The notes beneath the pieces are model-generated. The model did no database searches. It was not told the origin of the DNA and saw only the letters and a list, made by a program, of their open reading frames with translations. Positions 1 through 5,514 of a stretch of DNA of 25,294 bases are shown one piece after another; the first letter of the stretch is position 1, and the number at the start of each line of letters is the position of its first letter. The DNA is taken from positions 1-25,294 of IMG/VR virus record IMGVR_UViG_3300023179_000474. One strand, given 5' to 3'. The stretch is from a virus. The translations under genes and the position numbers were made by a program.

Positions 1-152
1 GGTGAGGTGCACCCGTAGCGGGCGAGGTGCGCCGGGCGGGTGAGGTGCGCCCGTAGCGGGCAAGGTGCGCCCGTAGCGGGCAAGGTGCGCCCGTAGCGGG
101 CAAGGTGCGCCGGGCGGGTGAGGTGCGCCCGTAGCGGGCGAGGTGCGCCGGG
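1..152. repeat. GC-rich tandem repeat, 20-bp and 18-bp units
   Basis: Eight head-to-tail units can be read. Full 20-bp units have the form YRAGGTGCGCCCGTAGCGGG (at about 3-22, 41-60, 61-80, 81-100 and 119-138). Shorter 18-bp units (23-40, 101-118) and a last partial unit (139-152) replace CCCGTAGCGGG by CCGGGCGGG. Units 61-80 and 81-100 are identical. The array touches the left edge of the window, so its full length is unknown. It is far richer in G+C than the following 300 bases and has no evident coding potential. Function is unknown; protein-binding site array or recombination-generated satellite are both possible. Confidence 0.9.
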
Positions 153-220
153 AAAGTCAGGTCTAAGCCCGTGATTTTACTAGAGAAGCGAGGGGTTTTT
201 GCATCTCTTTTGATGCTTTC

Positions 221-383
221 TCTAATGATTTATAGGGGTTAACCACGATTCAGGGGGTTAGGTGAATTTCTAATGATTGATAGGGGTTAACCACGATTCA
301 AGGGTTTAGAGATTTGTGTTTTTCTCTAATGATTTATAGGGGTTGGAAAAGTATATAGGAATCAGGGGTTTAATCACGATTCA
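221..383. repeat. second direct-repeat family (TCTAATGATTTATAGGGGTT)
   Basis: The motif TCTAATGATTTATAGGGGTT starts at 221, 269 (one change, TGATTGATAG) and 325. Copies one and two continue with AACCACGATTCA; a related TAATCACGATTCAGG lies near 371-383 after a degenerate part. Copies are spaced about 48 and 56 bp apart. The block is AT-rich and gene-free and sits between the GC-rich array and the first gene. A 14-bp piece at its end (TCAGGTACTTAGGT, 381-394) recurs at 4195-4208 beside the putative origin. Confidence 0.8.
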
Positions 384-394
384 GGTACTTAGGT

Positions 395-486
395 TGCCAG
401 GGGGACCCCCCGAAAATTGGGTTTGAGAATTTTTTCTAATATATTTTGAAATGGTTTTACGTTTTTTGGAAATTTCCCCCAGATAT
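395..486. other. gene-free spacer with G/C-run palindrome
   Basis: No convincing gene is present. It begins with TGCCAG, as in the origin motif family, followed by GGGGGACCCCCCG (400-412), a near-palindrome of a G-run and C-run that recurs at 2775-2788. The remainder is AT-rich (TTTTTTCTAATATATTTTG). Part of it could form a short hairpin in RNA but there is no clear U-tract. Confidence 0.45.
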
Positions 487-564
487 AGTTGACACCTTTT
501 ATCGTTGTGGGGTAATCATAGCAGTAGAGAGTGACGTGAAGCTCTCGTTTTCTTGGAGGACAAT
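487..564 (+). promoter_or_regulatory. duplicated leader, copy 1: GTTGACAC site plus hairpin
   Basis: GTTGACAC (488-495) contains a perfect TTGACA -35 sequence, but no good -10 lies 16-18 bp downstream, so it may be an operator rather than (or as well as) a promoter. A hairpin follows at 527-546 (GAGAG...CTCTC), then a U-rich stretch and the ribosome binding site TTGGAGGA before the ATG at 565. The same arrangement recurs at 1596-1678. Confidence 0.5.
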
Positions 565-1419
565 ATGACAGTTCGTACAGACATTCATCGACCATCTGCA
601 ATTCAGCCTGAGAACTACGACTTCGTAGGCATCTGGTATGACCCCAAGGCAGTTGAGGTTGTAATGGGCTCTGAGCTTCTTTTCGAGGAGCAAGAGAACA
701 TTCGAGAGCACATGAAAAGTAGCGGCGGGCGCTGGTCGAATCATGAGCACGGCGGAACGTGCGACTGCTGCGGAGCTCATGCCGTATATCTCGCTACATT
801 CCACCACGCTCTCACAAACACATATATCAACGTGGGCGAAGAGTGCGCCAACAAGCTTCGCATGGGCGAGGGCGAGCGATTCGCAAGAGCTCGCAAAGCC
901 GCTAAGAGCGCTCGTGAGGCGATTGCAGGGAAAAAGAAGGCTCAGCTTATTCTCTCGGAGCTTGGACTCTCTCGAGCCTGGGAGTTGTACAACGATAAGG
1001 CCAAGGCCGACATGTACGAAGAGAATACGGTCCACAATATGGTGATGGATCTTACCCGCTACGGGAATATGTCGGACAAGCAAATAGCCTTCATGCGTTC
1101 TCTCGTTCACCGCATCGATAACAGAGAGGCGATAACAGAAGAGCGAAAGAGAGAGAAGGAGGCCGCAGCGCCATGCCCTAATGGGCGTCTTCAGGTAACC
1201 GGAACCGTGCTCTCGACTAAGTGGTCCGATGGCGTTTACGGGCGAGTGCTTAAGATGATGGTGAAGGCGGAGGGCGGTTACACGCTCTGGGGCACTGTGC
1301 CCTCAGCATTAGGGGAGGTGGAGAAGGGCTCTGTGGTGACCTTCAAGGCCACTATCGAGCCTTCCCAGAAGGACCCGAAGCACGGGTTCTTTTCTAGGCC
1401 GTCAGCGCAAAAGCAGTAA
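565..1419 (+). CDS. conserved phage protein, zinc-ribbon-like N-terminal half and OB-like C-terminus
   Basis: A 284-residue protein of unknown function. The start is the ATG at 565, 6 bases after TTGGAGGA. An N-terminal cysteine group CDCC (residues 66-69) followed by GEEC (91-94) looks like a zinc-binding site. A lysine/arginine/alanine-rich helical segment follows (about 105-135). The C-terminal 75 residues (VTGTVLSTKWSDGVYG ... VTFKAT ... GFFSRP) have the alternating pattern of a small beta-barrel and resemble OB-type nucleic-acid-binding folds; that is inference. It opens a rightward early block and is preceded by a hairpin leader. A DNA-metabolism role is plausible but not shown. Confidence 0.85.
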   Translation: MTVRTDIHRPSAIQPENYDFVGIWYDPKAVEVVMGSELLFEEQENIREHMKSSGGRWSNHEHGGTCDCCGAHAVYLATFHHALTNTYINVGEECANKLRMGEGERFARARKAAKSAREAIAGKKKAQLILSELGLSRAWELYNDKAKADMYEENTVHNMVMDLTRYGNMSDKQIAFMRSLVHRIDNREAITEERKREKEAAAPCPNGRLQVTGTVLSTKWSDGVYGRVLKMMVKAEGGYTLWGTVPSALGEVEKGSVVTFKATIEPSQKDPKHGFFSRPSAQKQ

Positions 1420-1427
1420 AGGTTTTC

Positions 1428-1457
1428 GCCCGCACACTCGATAAGGAGTATGTGGGC
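1428..1457 (+). terminator. hairpin between genes, possible attenuator or weak terminator
   Basis: GCCCGCACACTC (1428-1439) can pair with GAGTATGTGGGC (1446-1457) with one mismatch and one G-U pair, leaving a six-base loop. No U-tract follows, so intrinsic termination is uncertain; transcript processing or stabilisation is equally possible. It separates the 565 gene from the small gene at 1480. Confidence 0.4.
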
Positions 1458-1479
1458 AGTTAATGACTAGGGAGGCAAT

Positions 1480-1620
1480 ATGAGAACGGCAAACATCATC
1501 ATGGGAACTATCACCGCAGTATTATTCACGATCTGGTGCATTCAGAAGGTTGAGTACGCACTAAGACCGGAAGAGATGAAAAAATCTATTTATTCAGTTG
1601 ACACAATGATAGAGGTGTGA
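1480..1620 (+). CDS. 46-aa small membrane protein
   Basis: ATG at 1480 follows a strong ribosome binding site (GGGAGGCAAT). The peptide has one hydrophobic stretch near the N-terminus (ANIIMGTITAVLFTIWCIQ, residues 4-22) followed by a charged tail, so it is probably a single-pass inner-membrane peptide. Its last codons overlap the GTTGACAC element of the next leader. No family recognised. Small early phage membrane peptides often modify host processes, but nothing here identifies a target. Confidence 0.6.
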   Translation: MRTANIIMGTITAVLFTIWCIQKVEYALRPEEMKKSIYSVDTMIEV

Positions 1621-1678
1621 GAAGGTTGGTCCACGCTAGAGAGCGATGTGACGCTCTCAAGTTTTTTAGGAGGCTAAT
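1596..1678 (+). promoter_or_regulatory. duplicated leader, copy 2: GTTGACAC site plus hairpin
   Basis: GTTGACAC at 1597-1604 is followed about 35 bp later by a perfect seven-base-pair hairpin at 1639-1658 (GAGAGCG / CGCTCTC, loop ATGTGA). A U-rich run and TTAGGAGGC then lead to the ATG at 1679. Order, spacing and much of the sequence match 487-564. No good -10 is visible, so transcription start is not assigned. Confidence 0.5.
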
Positions 1679-1846
1679 ATGACAAAGAAACTTTACAAGA
1701 TAACTCGACTCTTCATCGGTGGAACCCTCAAGGGACTTACGCACACGGAGATAACTCCGGTCCACTTCGAAGTTGGCTTCGTATGCGAAAAGCCATGCGG
1801 CGTAGCATCAAGCCCTTACGTCATCATCGCAGTAGAGGAGGCGTAA
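1679..1846 (+). CDS. 55-aa hypothetical protein
   Basis: ATG at 1679 lies 6 bases after AGGAGG. The product (MTKKLYKITRLFIGGTLKGL ... VVIIAVEEA-like end) has a basic N-terminus and a short C-terminal hydrophobic strand (SPYVIIAVEEA), with no recognised domain. It looks like a compact alpha/beta phage accessory protein. The stop codon is 4 bases before the ATG of the next gene, which shares the GGTC spacer, so the two are probably co-translated. Confidence 0.7.
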   Translation: MTKKLYKITRLFIGGTLKGLTHTEITPVHFEVGFVCEKPCGVASSPYVIIAVEEA

Positions 1847-1850
1847 GGTC

Positions 1851-2279
1851 ATGTACGAAGTTTCTTTATACACAAACACTGGCAAGCAGTACGATTTCGC
1901 AACTTTTACTTGGCAGGACGAAGCCCGCAATTACGCCCAACGGCGTCTTGGCAGTGTCTACTCGGCTCAAATAGTGAACACGCAGACTGGCAACACAGCC
2001 ATCTTCAAGCTGCAGGGCAGCGAGTTGGTTATGATCAAGTGCTACTCAATCAAGAAGGAGGAGCCTATCGAACTCGAGGCGGTAACTGCAAAATGGTATT
2101 TCCAAAACTGGGAGCTAGATCATCCAGAATACGCAGAGCTTGTTTCAGAGGGAGAGTCCCATGCTGATGCAGCCGCAGTAATTGTTAGGGTGGCTAAAAA
2201 TCGTGGTTTTGAAATTAGCGTGGAGGATGTCGAGAAGTACCTCGACGAAATGAAGGAAGAAGGAGGCATAAGGCTATGA
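1851..2279 (+). CDS. 142-aa hypothetical protein
   Basis: Unknown function. The upstream GAGGAGGCG inside the end of the previous gene serves as ribosome binding site for the ATG at 1851. The N-terminal half (YEVSLYTNTGKQYDFATFTW, then AQIVNTQTGNTAIFKLQ) reads as a small beta-rich domain. The C-terminal 50 residues are acidic and helical and hold a possible short regulatory helix (VEDVEKYLDEMKEE). It ends in a 4-base ATGA overlap with the next gene, so translation is coupled. Confidence 0.75.
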   Translation: MYEVSLYTNTGKQYDFATFTWQDEARNYAQRRLGSVYSAQIVNTQTGNTAIFKLQGSELVMIKCYSIKKEEPIELEAVTAKWYFQNWELDHPEYAELVSEGESHADAAAVIVRVAKNRGFEISVEDVEKYLDEMKEEGGIRL

Positions 2280-2773
2280 GACTAAAGATAGACAGAGACT
2301 ACAGACAATCACGGGAGCTCGCTCCTTACCTATGCTGGGACGGCGACATGCCACGCCCAGTCATGCTGACGGTGGACCCAGAGACAGGCGAGGCTTTTCT
2401 CGCCAATCTCCCTGACGGTGGCGTATGCCTCCCGGAGGGCCTCAAAACCTTCCCGGTGGACCCATGCCTGACGGTCAACGGCATCGACCAACTCTTCGCC
2501 TACCCAGGCGTAGAGGAGGCGCTGCAGGGCGTTCTCGACGGCGACAAGGAATCCGAAGCGTTCCTATGGGAGCTGGCGTCCTCGGGCGTCTACGACCGAT
2601 TAGAAGGCCTACAGCCGATGGAACCCTGGGAGTACGCACAGGACAATCCACTGGAGGTTAGGGAGGACGAGAGCATCGAAGCGGCTGCAGAGCGCATCGT
2701 AGCGGAGGCGCTTGAAGACCTCGTGTACCTTCGGGCCTTGAACGTCGAGTTCTATCTCGAAGGCGATGAGTAG
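2276..2773 (+). CDS. 165-aa acidic hypothetical protein
   Basis: Starts in ATGA overlap with the preceding stop, with AAGGAGGC a few bases upstream. The protein is strongly acidic, with many Asp/Glu in the C-terminal half (LEVREDESIEAAAERIVAEA, LEGDE end). It contains a proline-rich central part (PEGLKTFPVDPCLTV). No catalytic motif or domain recognised. High acidity is common in DNA-mimic and inhibitor proteins, but this is only a general resemblance. Confidence 0.75.
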   Translation: MRLKIDRDYRQSRELAPYLCWDGDMPRPVMLTVDPETGEAFLANLPDGGVCLPEGLKTFPVDPCLTVNGIDQLFAYPGVEEALQGVLDGDKESEAFLWELASSGVYDRLEGLQPMEPWEYAQDNPLEVREDESIEAAAERIVAEALEDLVYLRALNVEFYLEGDE

Positions 2774-2774
2774 T

Positions 2775-2793
2775 GGGGGGACCCCCCGTTTTT
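2775..2793 (+). terminator. G6-A-C6 palindrome with T-run
   Basis: GGGGGG A CCCCCC (2775-2787) is followed by G and five T (2789-2793). As RNA it could form a short very stable GC stem, with a loop formed from inner G/C bases, and a U-tract. It is therefore a candidate intrinsic terminator after the 2276 gene. The near-identical element at 400-412 lacks the T-run. Confidence 0.4.
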
Positions 2794-2835
2794 AGACGTT
2801 GGGGGCCTAATGGCTAATATATTTTGGAGGCAATT

Positions 2836-3600
2836 ATGAACTATGTGAATTTTATGGACCTGAGTAGCAAAGAGACGGTGAGGGCATCGAGCCCATGCGA
2901 GCGCATGAGCGCAGAGTATTCGATGGTCTCAACGGCGGACATCCTTGAGACCTTTCGGGCTGACGGCTGGGTGCCTACGGACTACCGGGAGAAGAGGGTT
3001 CGTGTGGCAGAGCGCATTGGCAAGCAGCAGCATTGCATCGTTCTCACACGCACAGAGTCGGAAGGGTCCACACTCCCTCGCATCATGCTGAAGAACAGCC
3101 ACGACGGCAGTTCCTCGCTTCAACTCCTCTCGGGCCTGTTTGAGCGCATCTGCGCCAACGGCCTAGTGGTAGGTGCGAGCGCTGAGGACGTCCGGTTCCG
3201 TCACCTTGGCTTGACTGAGGAGGTTATCCGGGCCGGGATACAGAGGGTCACATCGTCGCTCGATAGGGCAATCTCTCTGGCGGATAGGATGAAGGCTATC
3301 ACTCTTGACGGGCGTCAGCAGCTGGAGTTTTCCCAAAGAGTGATTGAGATGGTATGGGACGGAAGCGGCTATCGGGTATCTCCGAACGCCCTCCTCTGGA
3401 ACCATCGCCAGGACCAGCGGGTGCCGACGCTCTGGAACACGTTCAACACGGTTCAGGAGCGAATTATCCGAGGTGGCGTTCCTCAGTATCGAGAGAACGG
3501 GACTTCGATACGCTCAAGAGAGGTGAAGGCCATCGACCGTTCAATTTCTCTTAACCAGAAGATGTGGGACATTGCGGAGGCCCTATGCGTGAGTTGTTAG
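2836..3600 (+). CDS. DUF932 family protein
   Basis: 254 residues from the ATG at 2836, 6 bases after TTGGAGG. The central part (YSMVSTADILETF, then a basic segment, then LPRIMLKNSHDGSSSLQLL and FERICANGLVVG) matches the DUF932 family of phage and plasmid proteins, whose function is not established. The C-terminal third (WNTFNTVQERIIRGGVPQY and SREVKAIDRSISLNQKMW) is also typical. The 3' end overlaps the next gene by 16 bases. DUF932 proteins are frequently encoded near replication and recombination modules, which fits the putative origin 300 bp downstream. Confidence 0.88.
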   Translation: MNYVNFMDLSSKETVRASSPCERMSAEYSMVSTADILETFRADGWVPTDYREKRVRVAERIGKQQHCIVLTRTESEGSTLPRIMLKNSHDGSSSLQLLSGLFERICANGLVVGASAEDVRFRHLGLTEEVIRAGIQRVTSSLDRAISLADRMKAITLDGRQQLEFSQRVIEMVWDGSGYRVSPNALLWNHRQDQRVPTLWNTFNTVQERIIRGGVPQYRENGTSIRSREVKAIDRSISLNQKMWDIAEALCVSC

Positions 3601-3782
3601 AATTAGCGAAGAAGTCTGATATCCCAGAGGTGCTTGAGGCGGTGGCTGCGGCGATTATGCACCATGCATCCAAGAGCCCTGCGGATGAGGAGTGCGACTG
3701 GGCTAGAATGGCCCACGAGCTCAAGGAGCTGGCGGGTACCGCTCGAGAATACGAGCAGCATTTCGCCGCAAGGAGGGAATAG
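3585..3782 (+). CDS. 65-aa helical hypothetical protein
   Basis: ATG at 3585 is chosen because GGAGG lies 4 bases upstream, within the last codons of the DUF932 gene. The protein is almost entirely predicted helix (MRELLELAKKSDIPEVLEAV ... HELKELAGTAREYEQHF), similar to small phage proteins of unknown role that carry leucine/alanine heptads. It is the last gene before the strong terminator at 3857. Confidence 0.65.
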   Translation: MRELLELAKKSDIPEVLEAVAAAIMHHASKSPADEECDWARMAHELKELAGTAREYEQHFAARRE

Positions 3783-3856
3783 TGGAGGGTATCAAAGGGG
3801 GGGGGTATCCCCTGCTTTTCCACCCCTCCCCCCATCTGCCTTATATATTTCCCACA

Positions 3857-3881
3857 GGCCCTCTTCGGAGGGCCTTTTTTT
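3857..3881 (+). terminator. strong intrinsic terminator
   Basis: GGCCCTC TTCG GAGGGCC forms a seven-base-pair GC-rich stem capped by a UUCG tetraloop (3857-3874), followed immediately by seven T (3875-3881). This is a textbook Rho-independent terminator for the rightward 565-3782 block. It insulates the origin-like region from transcription arriving from the left. Confidence 0.93.
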
Positions 3882-3902
3882 GTGCAATATCCCCGAAAAG
3901 CA

Positions 3903-4130
3903 TCAACAGATTACCGTGGAGTAAAACACTGTATCAACGTATTCCCACGGTAATCTGTTGACAATCTACGGTAATCCGTTGACTCTTTTGCGGTAATCTG
4001 TTGATAGTTGACGCACAATAAATCTGTAACTACCTGAATTTAGGTTCACTTTTGACACTTATTACCGTAGGCCGTTGACACATCGCAACGCAATTTCAAC
4101 TACTTACAGGAAAATTATCAACAGATTACC
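3903..4130. repeat. iteron family A, core GGTAATCTGTTGA, five copies
   Basis: Copies at 3903-3915 (minus), 3949-3961 (plus), 3970-3982 (plus, one change), 3992-4004 (plus) and 4118-4130 (minus). The three plus copies are spaced 21 and 22 bp apart, close to two helical turns, so a bound protein would sit on one face. Copies 1 and 2 form a perfect inverted repeat with a 25-base loop (TCAACAGATTACCGTGG and its complement). A degenerate copy may lie at 4061-4080. Confidence 0.9.
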
Positions 4131-4144
4131 GCAAAAGAGTCAAC
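3978..4144. repeat. perfect 29-bp inverted repeat
   Basis: Arms at 3978-4006 and 4116-4144 are exact reverse complements over 29 bases, starting GTTGACTCTTTTGCGG and ending in the iteron TAATCTGTTGATA. The spacer is 109 bp and AT-rich. The repeat stops exactly at both ends (flanking bases do not pair). It may have arisen from duplication and inversion of an iteron segment, and it may allow looping or cruciform extrusion at the origin. Confidence 0.9.
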
Positions 4145-4257
4145 TTAATTAACGAAATAAAAATATGAGCTAGGGGGGGGAGGGTAACCTTCCGTCAGGT
4201 ACTTAGGTCACTTTTTTCTGCCAGGGTTGCCAGAGGTCTGCCAGACCCCTGGCAGAG

Positions 4258-4507
4258 TTATCCACAGGCTTAAGTCGTTAGAACCACTACATCTTTTCCT
4301 TTTTTACCCTTACTTATCCACAGGCTGCCAGAGGTTACTCAAAGTGAAGTACCTTTTTTTTTTACGGTATTGTGGTGATACTTAATAAAAACACACAGTG
4401 CGTAAAAAAAAAGAGGGCCTTTCCCACTTTTGATCAGACCTCTGGCAGAGTTATCCACAGGCAACCCTCTTTCTCGAATGATATGGCACCCTTAGCCCTG
4501 TGGATAA
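4258..4507. promoter_or_regulatory. four perfect DnaA boxes
   Basis: TTATCCACA, the high-affinity DnaA-box consensus, occurs at 4258-4266, 4314-4322 and 4451-4459 on plus and as TGTGGATAA at 4499-4507 on minus. Each continues to TTATCCACAGG. Three of the four are joined to GGCAGAG or its complement, so box and family-B motif form a composite site. Four exact 9-mers within 250 bp is far above chance. Confidence 0.85.
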
Positions 4508-4521
4508 CTCTGCCAGAGGTC
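4437..4521. repeat. 25-bp perfect inverted repeat carrying two DnaA boxes
   Basis: Arms 4437-4461 and 4497-4521 are exact reverse complements (25 bases) separated by 35 bases. Each arm contains a family-B motif (CTGGCAGAG) fused to a DnaA box (TTATCCACAGG). The design places two DnaA boxes in opposite orientation facing each other. Confidence 0.9.
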
Positions 4522-4666
4522 CAAAAACCTCTGGCAGACCTCTGGCAGGGCTGGCAGAGAGTTCTAGAGATGTCTAACCATTATGAGCAGTTATGGCGTA
4601 AGTGCCTGTTTTCGACCCCTGGCAGACCTCTGGCAGACCCCTGGCAGGTGGTGTACATCACCCCTC

Positions 4667-4945
4667 ATGAGCGACCACGAAACCATCATTCTCATCAACG
4701 ACGGGGACCTCTCCGAGGGCTTCTTCCGTTTCAGCACCACCAAGCCTCTCCAGTTCGCCAAGCTATGCAAGCGAGTTGGTGGCGAGGAGAACCTGCTCTC
4801 CGTCACCACTTCGAGCCACGGAGGCAAAATCACCTCTTGGGTGTGCAAAGTGCCCCTGAAGTACCTCTCCAAGCGAAACTGGAGTATAGGCCCCAAGCGT
4901 AAATCCTCTACAATCCCTCCGAGCCGCCATCCAGCGCACGTTTGA
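4667..4945 (+). CDS. 92-aa conserved phage-type hypothetical protein
   Basis: ATG at 4667 (MSDHETIILINDGDLSEGFF) opens just after the last family-B repeat; no clear ribosome binding site is visible, and an in-frame longer version would run through the repeats, which is unlikely. The body (FAKLCKRVGGEENLLSV, GGKITSWVCKVP, YLSKRNWSIGPKRK) resembles a small phage protein family in which a CKVP motif is followed by a YL-x3-NW-x-(I/V)G end. Function unknown. It lies at the origin edge, so a replication-associated role is possible. Confidence 0.65.
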   Translation: MSDHETIILINDGDLSEGFFRFSTTKPLQFAKLCKRVGGEENLLSVTTSSHGGKITSWVCKVPLKYLSKRNWSIGPKRKSSTIPPSRHPAHV

Positions 4946-5058
4946 GCGACGATCTCCATCGAGGCTATGGGTACCCCTAGCCCCAACGACGATCATCGCT
5001 CCAGAGCGCTTCTAGCGCCTCCTTGTCCTCGCTGATCCCTGGTGCTAGGTCGCCCGGT

Positions 5059-5424
5059 ATGGCTTCAAGGATTTCCGAGCACACCGAGCAATCCCGGTTC
5101 TTCGCCGTACTTCGACGGCTCAAGCAGCCATGGGCTCAGTACGCCTTCGCTATCCCCAACGGCTTCCTTGACAGCAAGGCCAAGCGGATTAGGGCCTGGA
5201 AGGAAGGAATGCTCTCTGGGACTCCCGATGTCTTCATCCCTTTCCCTTCTAAAGGCTTCCACGGCCTCTTCATTGAATTTAAAGCGCATGGGGGCACCCT
5301 CTCTATGGCTCAGAAGGAATTTCTCGCCTACGCCCGTTCTGTGGGCTATAAAGCCGAAGTGGTCTTTTCGCTCCGAGAAGCCCTAGAGGTGCTGAAGGGG
5401 TACGCAGAGGCCGAGGCCCCATGA
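5059..5424 (+). CDS. VRR-NUC domain nuclease
   Basis: 121 residues from the ATG at 5059; a longer form could begin at the TTG at 5023. The fold is the PD-(D/E)XK-type VRR-NUC domain: the basic segment after IPNG (33-35), GTPD (54-57), IEFKA (72-76, catalytic E73 and K75), LSMAQ (81-85) and the terminal VVFSLREAL (101-109). VRR-NUC proteins are stand-alone phage nucleases related to Holliday-junction-type and flap nucleases (as in FAN1). They usually sit in the replication and recombination region, as here. The 3' end runs into a 31-bp repeat shared with the next gene's start. Confidence 0.9.
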   Translation: MASRISEHTEQSRFFAVLRRLKQPWAQYAFAIPNGFLDSKAKRIRAWKEGMLSGTPDVFIPFPSKGFHGLFIEFKAHGGTLSMAQKEFLAYARSVGYKAEVVFSLREALEVLKGYAEAEAP

Positions 5425-5514
5425 GCAAAGAGCCCAAAGCCCCATATGTCGATAGTGGTCATTCACACCCTGGGAGGCCAAAAGCCCCATGAGCAAAGAG
5501 CCCAAAGCCCCATA
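5416..5514. repeat. 31-bp exact direct repeat duplicating a gene start
   Basis: The 31 bases at 5416-5446 recur at 5484-5514 (offset 68). Each copy contains an ATG and encodes MSKEPKAPY. From the first ATG (5421) the frame ends after 23 residues at a TGA (5490-5492) that overlaps the second ATG (5489), an ATGA junction. The first copy may be a leftover start region after tandem duplication, or a short leader peptide coupled to the real gene. Confidence 0.9.

Larger units (their letters stand above)
4219..4646. repeat. motif family B, CTGGCAG/CTGCCAG, thirteen copies
   Basis: TGCCAG starts at 4219, 4229, 4239, 4326 and 4511, and its complement CTGGCA at 4249, 4442, 4531, 4542, 4551, 4619, 4630 and 4641. 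Clusters have 9-11 bp steps (4219-4249, 4531-4551, 4619-4641), i.e. one helical turn, giving CCTCTGGCAGA tandem blocks. Several copies flank DnaA boxes directly. The array is best read as binding sites for a phage initiator or repressor. Confidence 0.9.
3896..4650. other. putative replication origin (iterons, DnaA boxes, inverted repeats)
   Basis: About 750 bp without a credible gene. Left part (3901-4144): five iterons of core GGTAATCTGTTGA. Right part (4219-4646): thirteen CTGGCAG/CTGCCAG motifs and four perfect DnaA boxes TTATCCACA. Between and around them are AT-rich tracts, notably 4350-4415. Two perfect inverted repeats (29 bp and 25 bp arms) are embedded. Combined iterons, consensus DnaA boxes and AT-rich DNA are the standard parts of a theta-type origin opened by host DnaA plus a replicon-specific initiator. 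Which protein reads the iterons is unknown. The right end abuts the gene at 4667. Confidence 0.75.

Noticed and set aside
1-152. CRISPR array
   Set aside because: Units are contiguous 18-20 bp without unique spacers.
499-1110. 203-codon leftward frame opposite the 565 gene
   Set aside because: Antisense shadow; the plus-strand gene has a strong ribosome binding site and Cys motifs.
3901-4144. CRISPR-like or IS-end interpretation of the inverted repeats
   Set aside because: No transposase gene lies between the arms, the spacer is only 109 bp, and the arms contain iterons that occur elsewhere.
4372-4902. Long rightward frame across the origin repeats encoding PLADLWQ repeats
   Set aside because: The repeats are produced by the CTGGCAGACCT motif array; the protein has no domain and overlaps the better gene at 4667 in another frame.
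4591-4986. Leftward frames antisense to the 4667 gene
   Set aside because: Composition unlike the other proteins, no ribosome binding site, and the plus-strand frame has family-like motifs.
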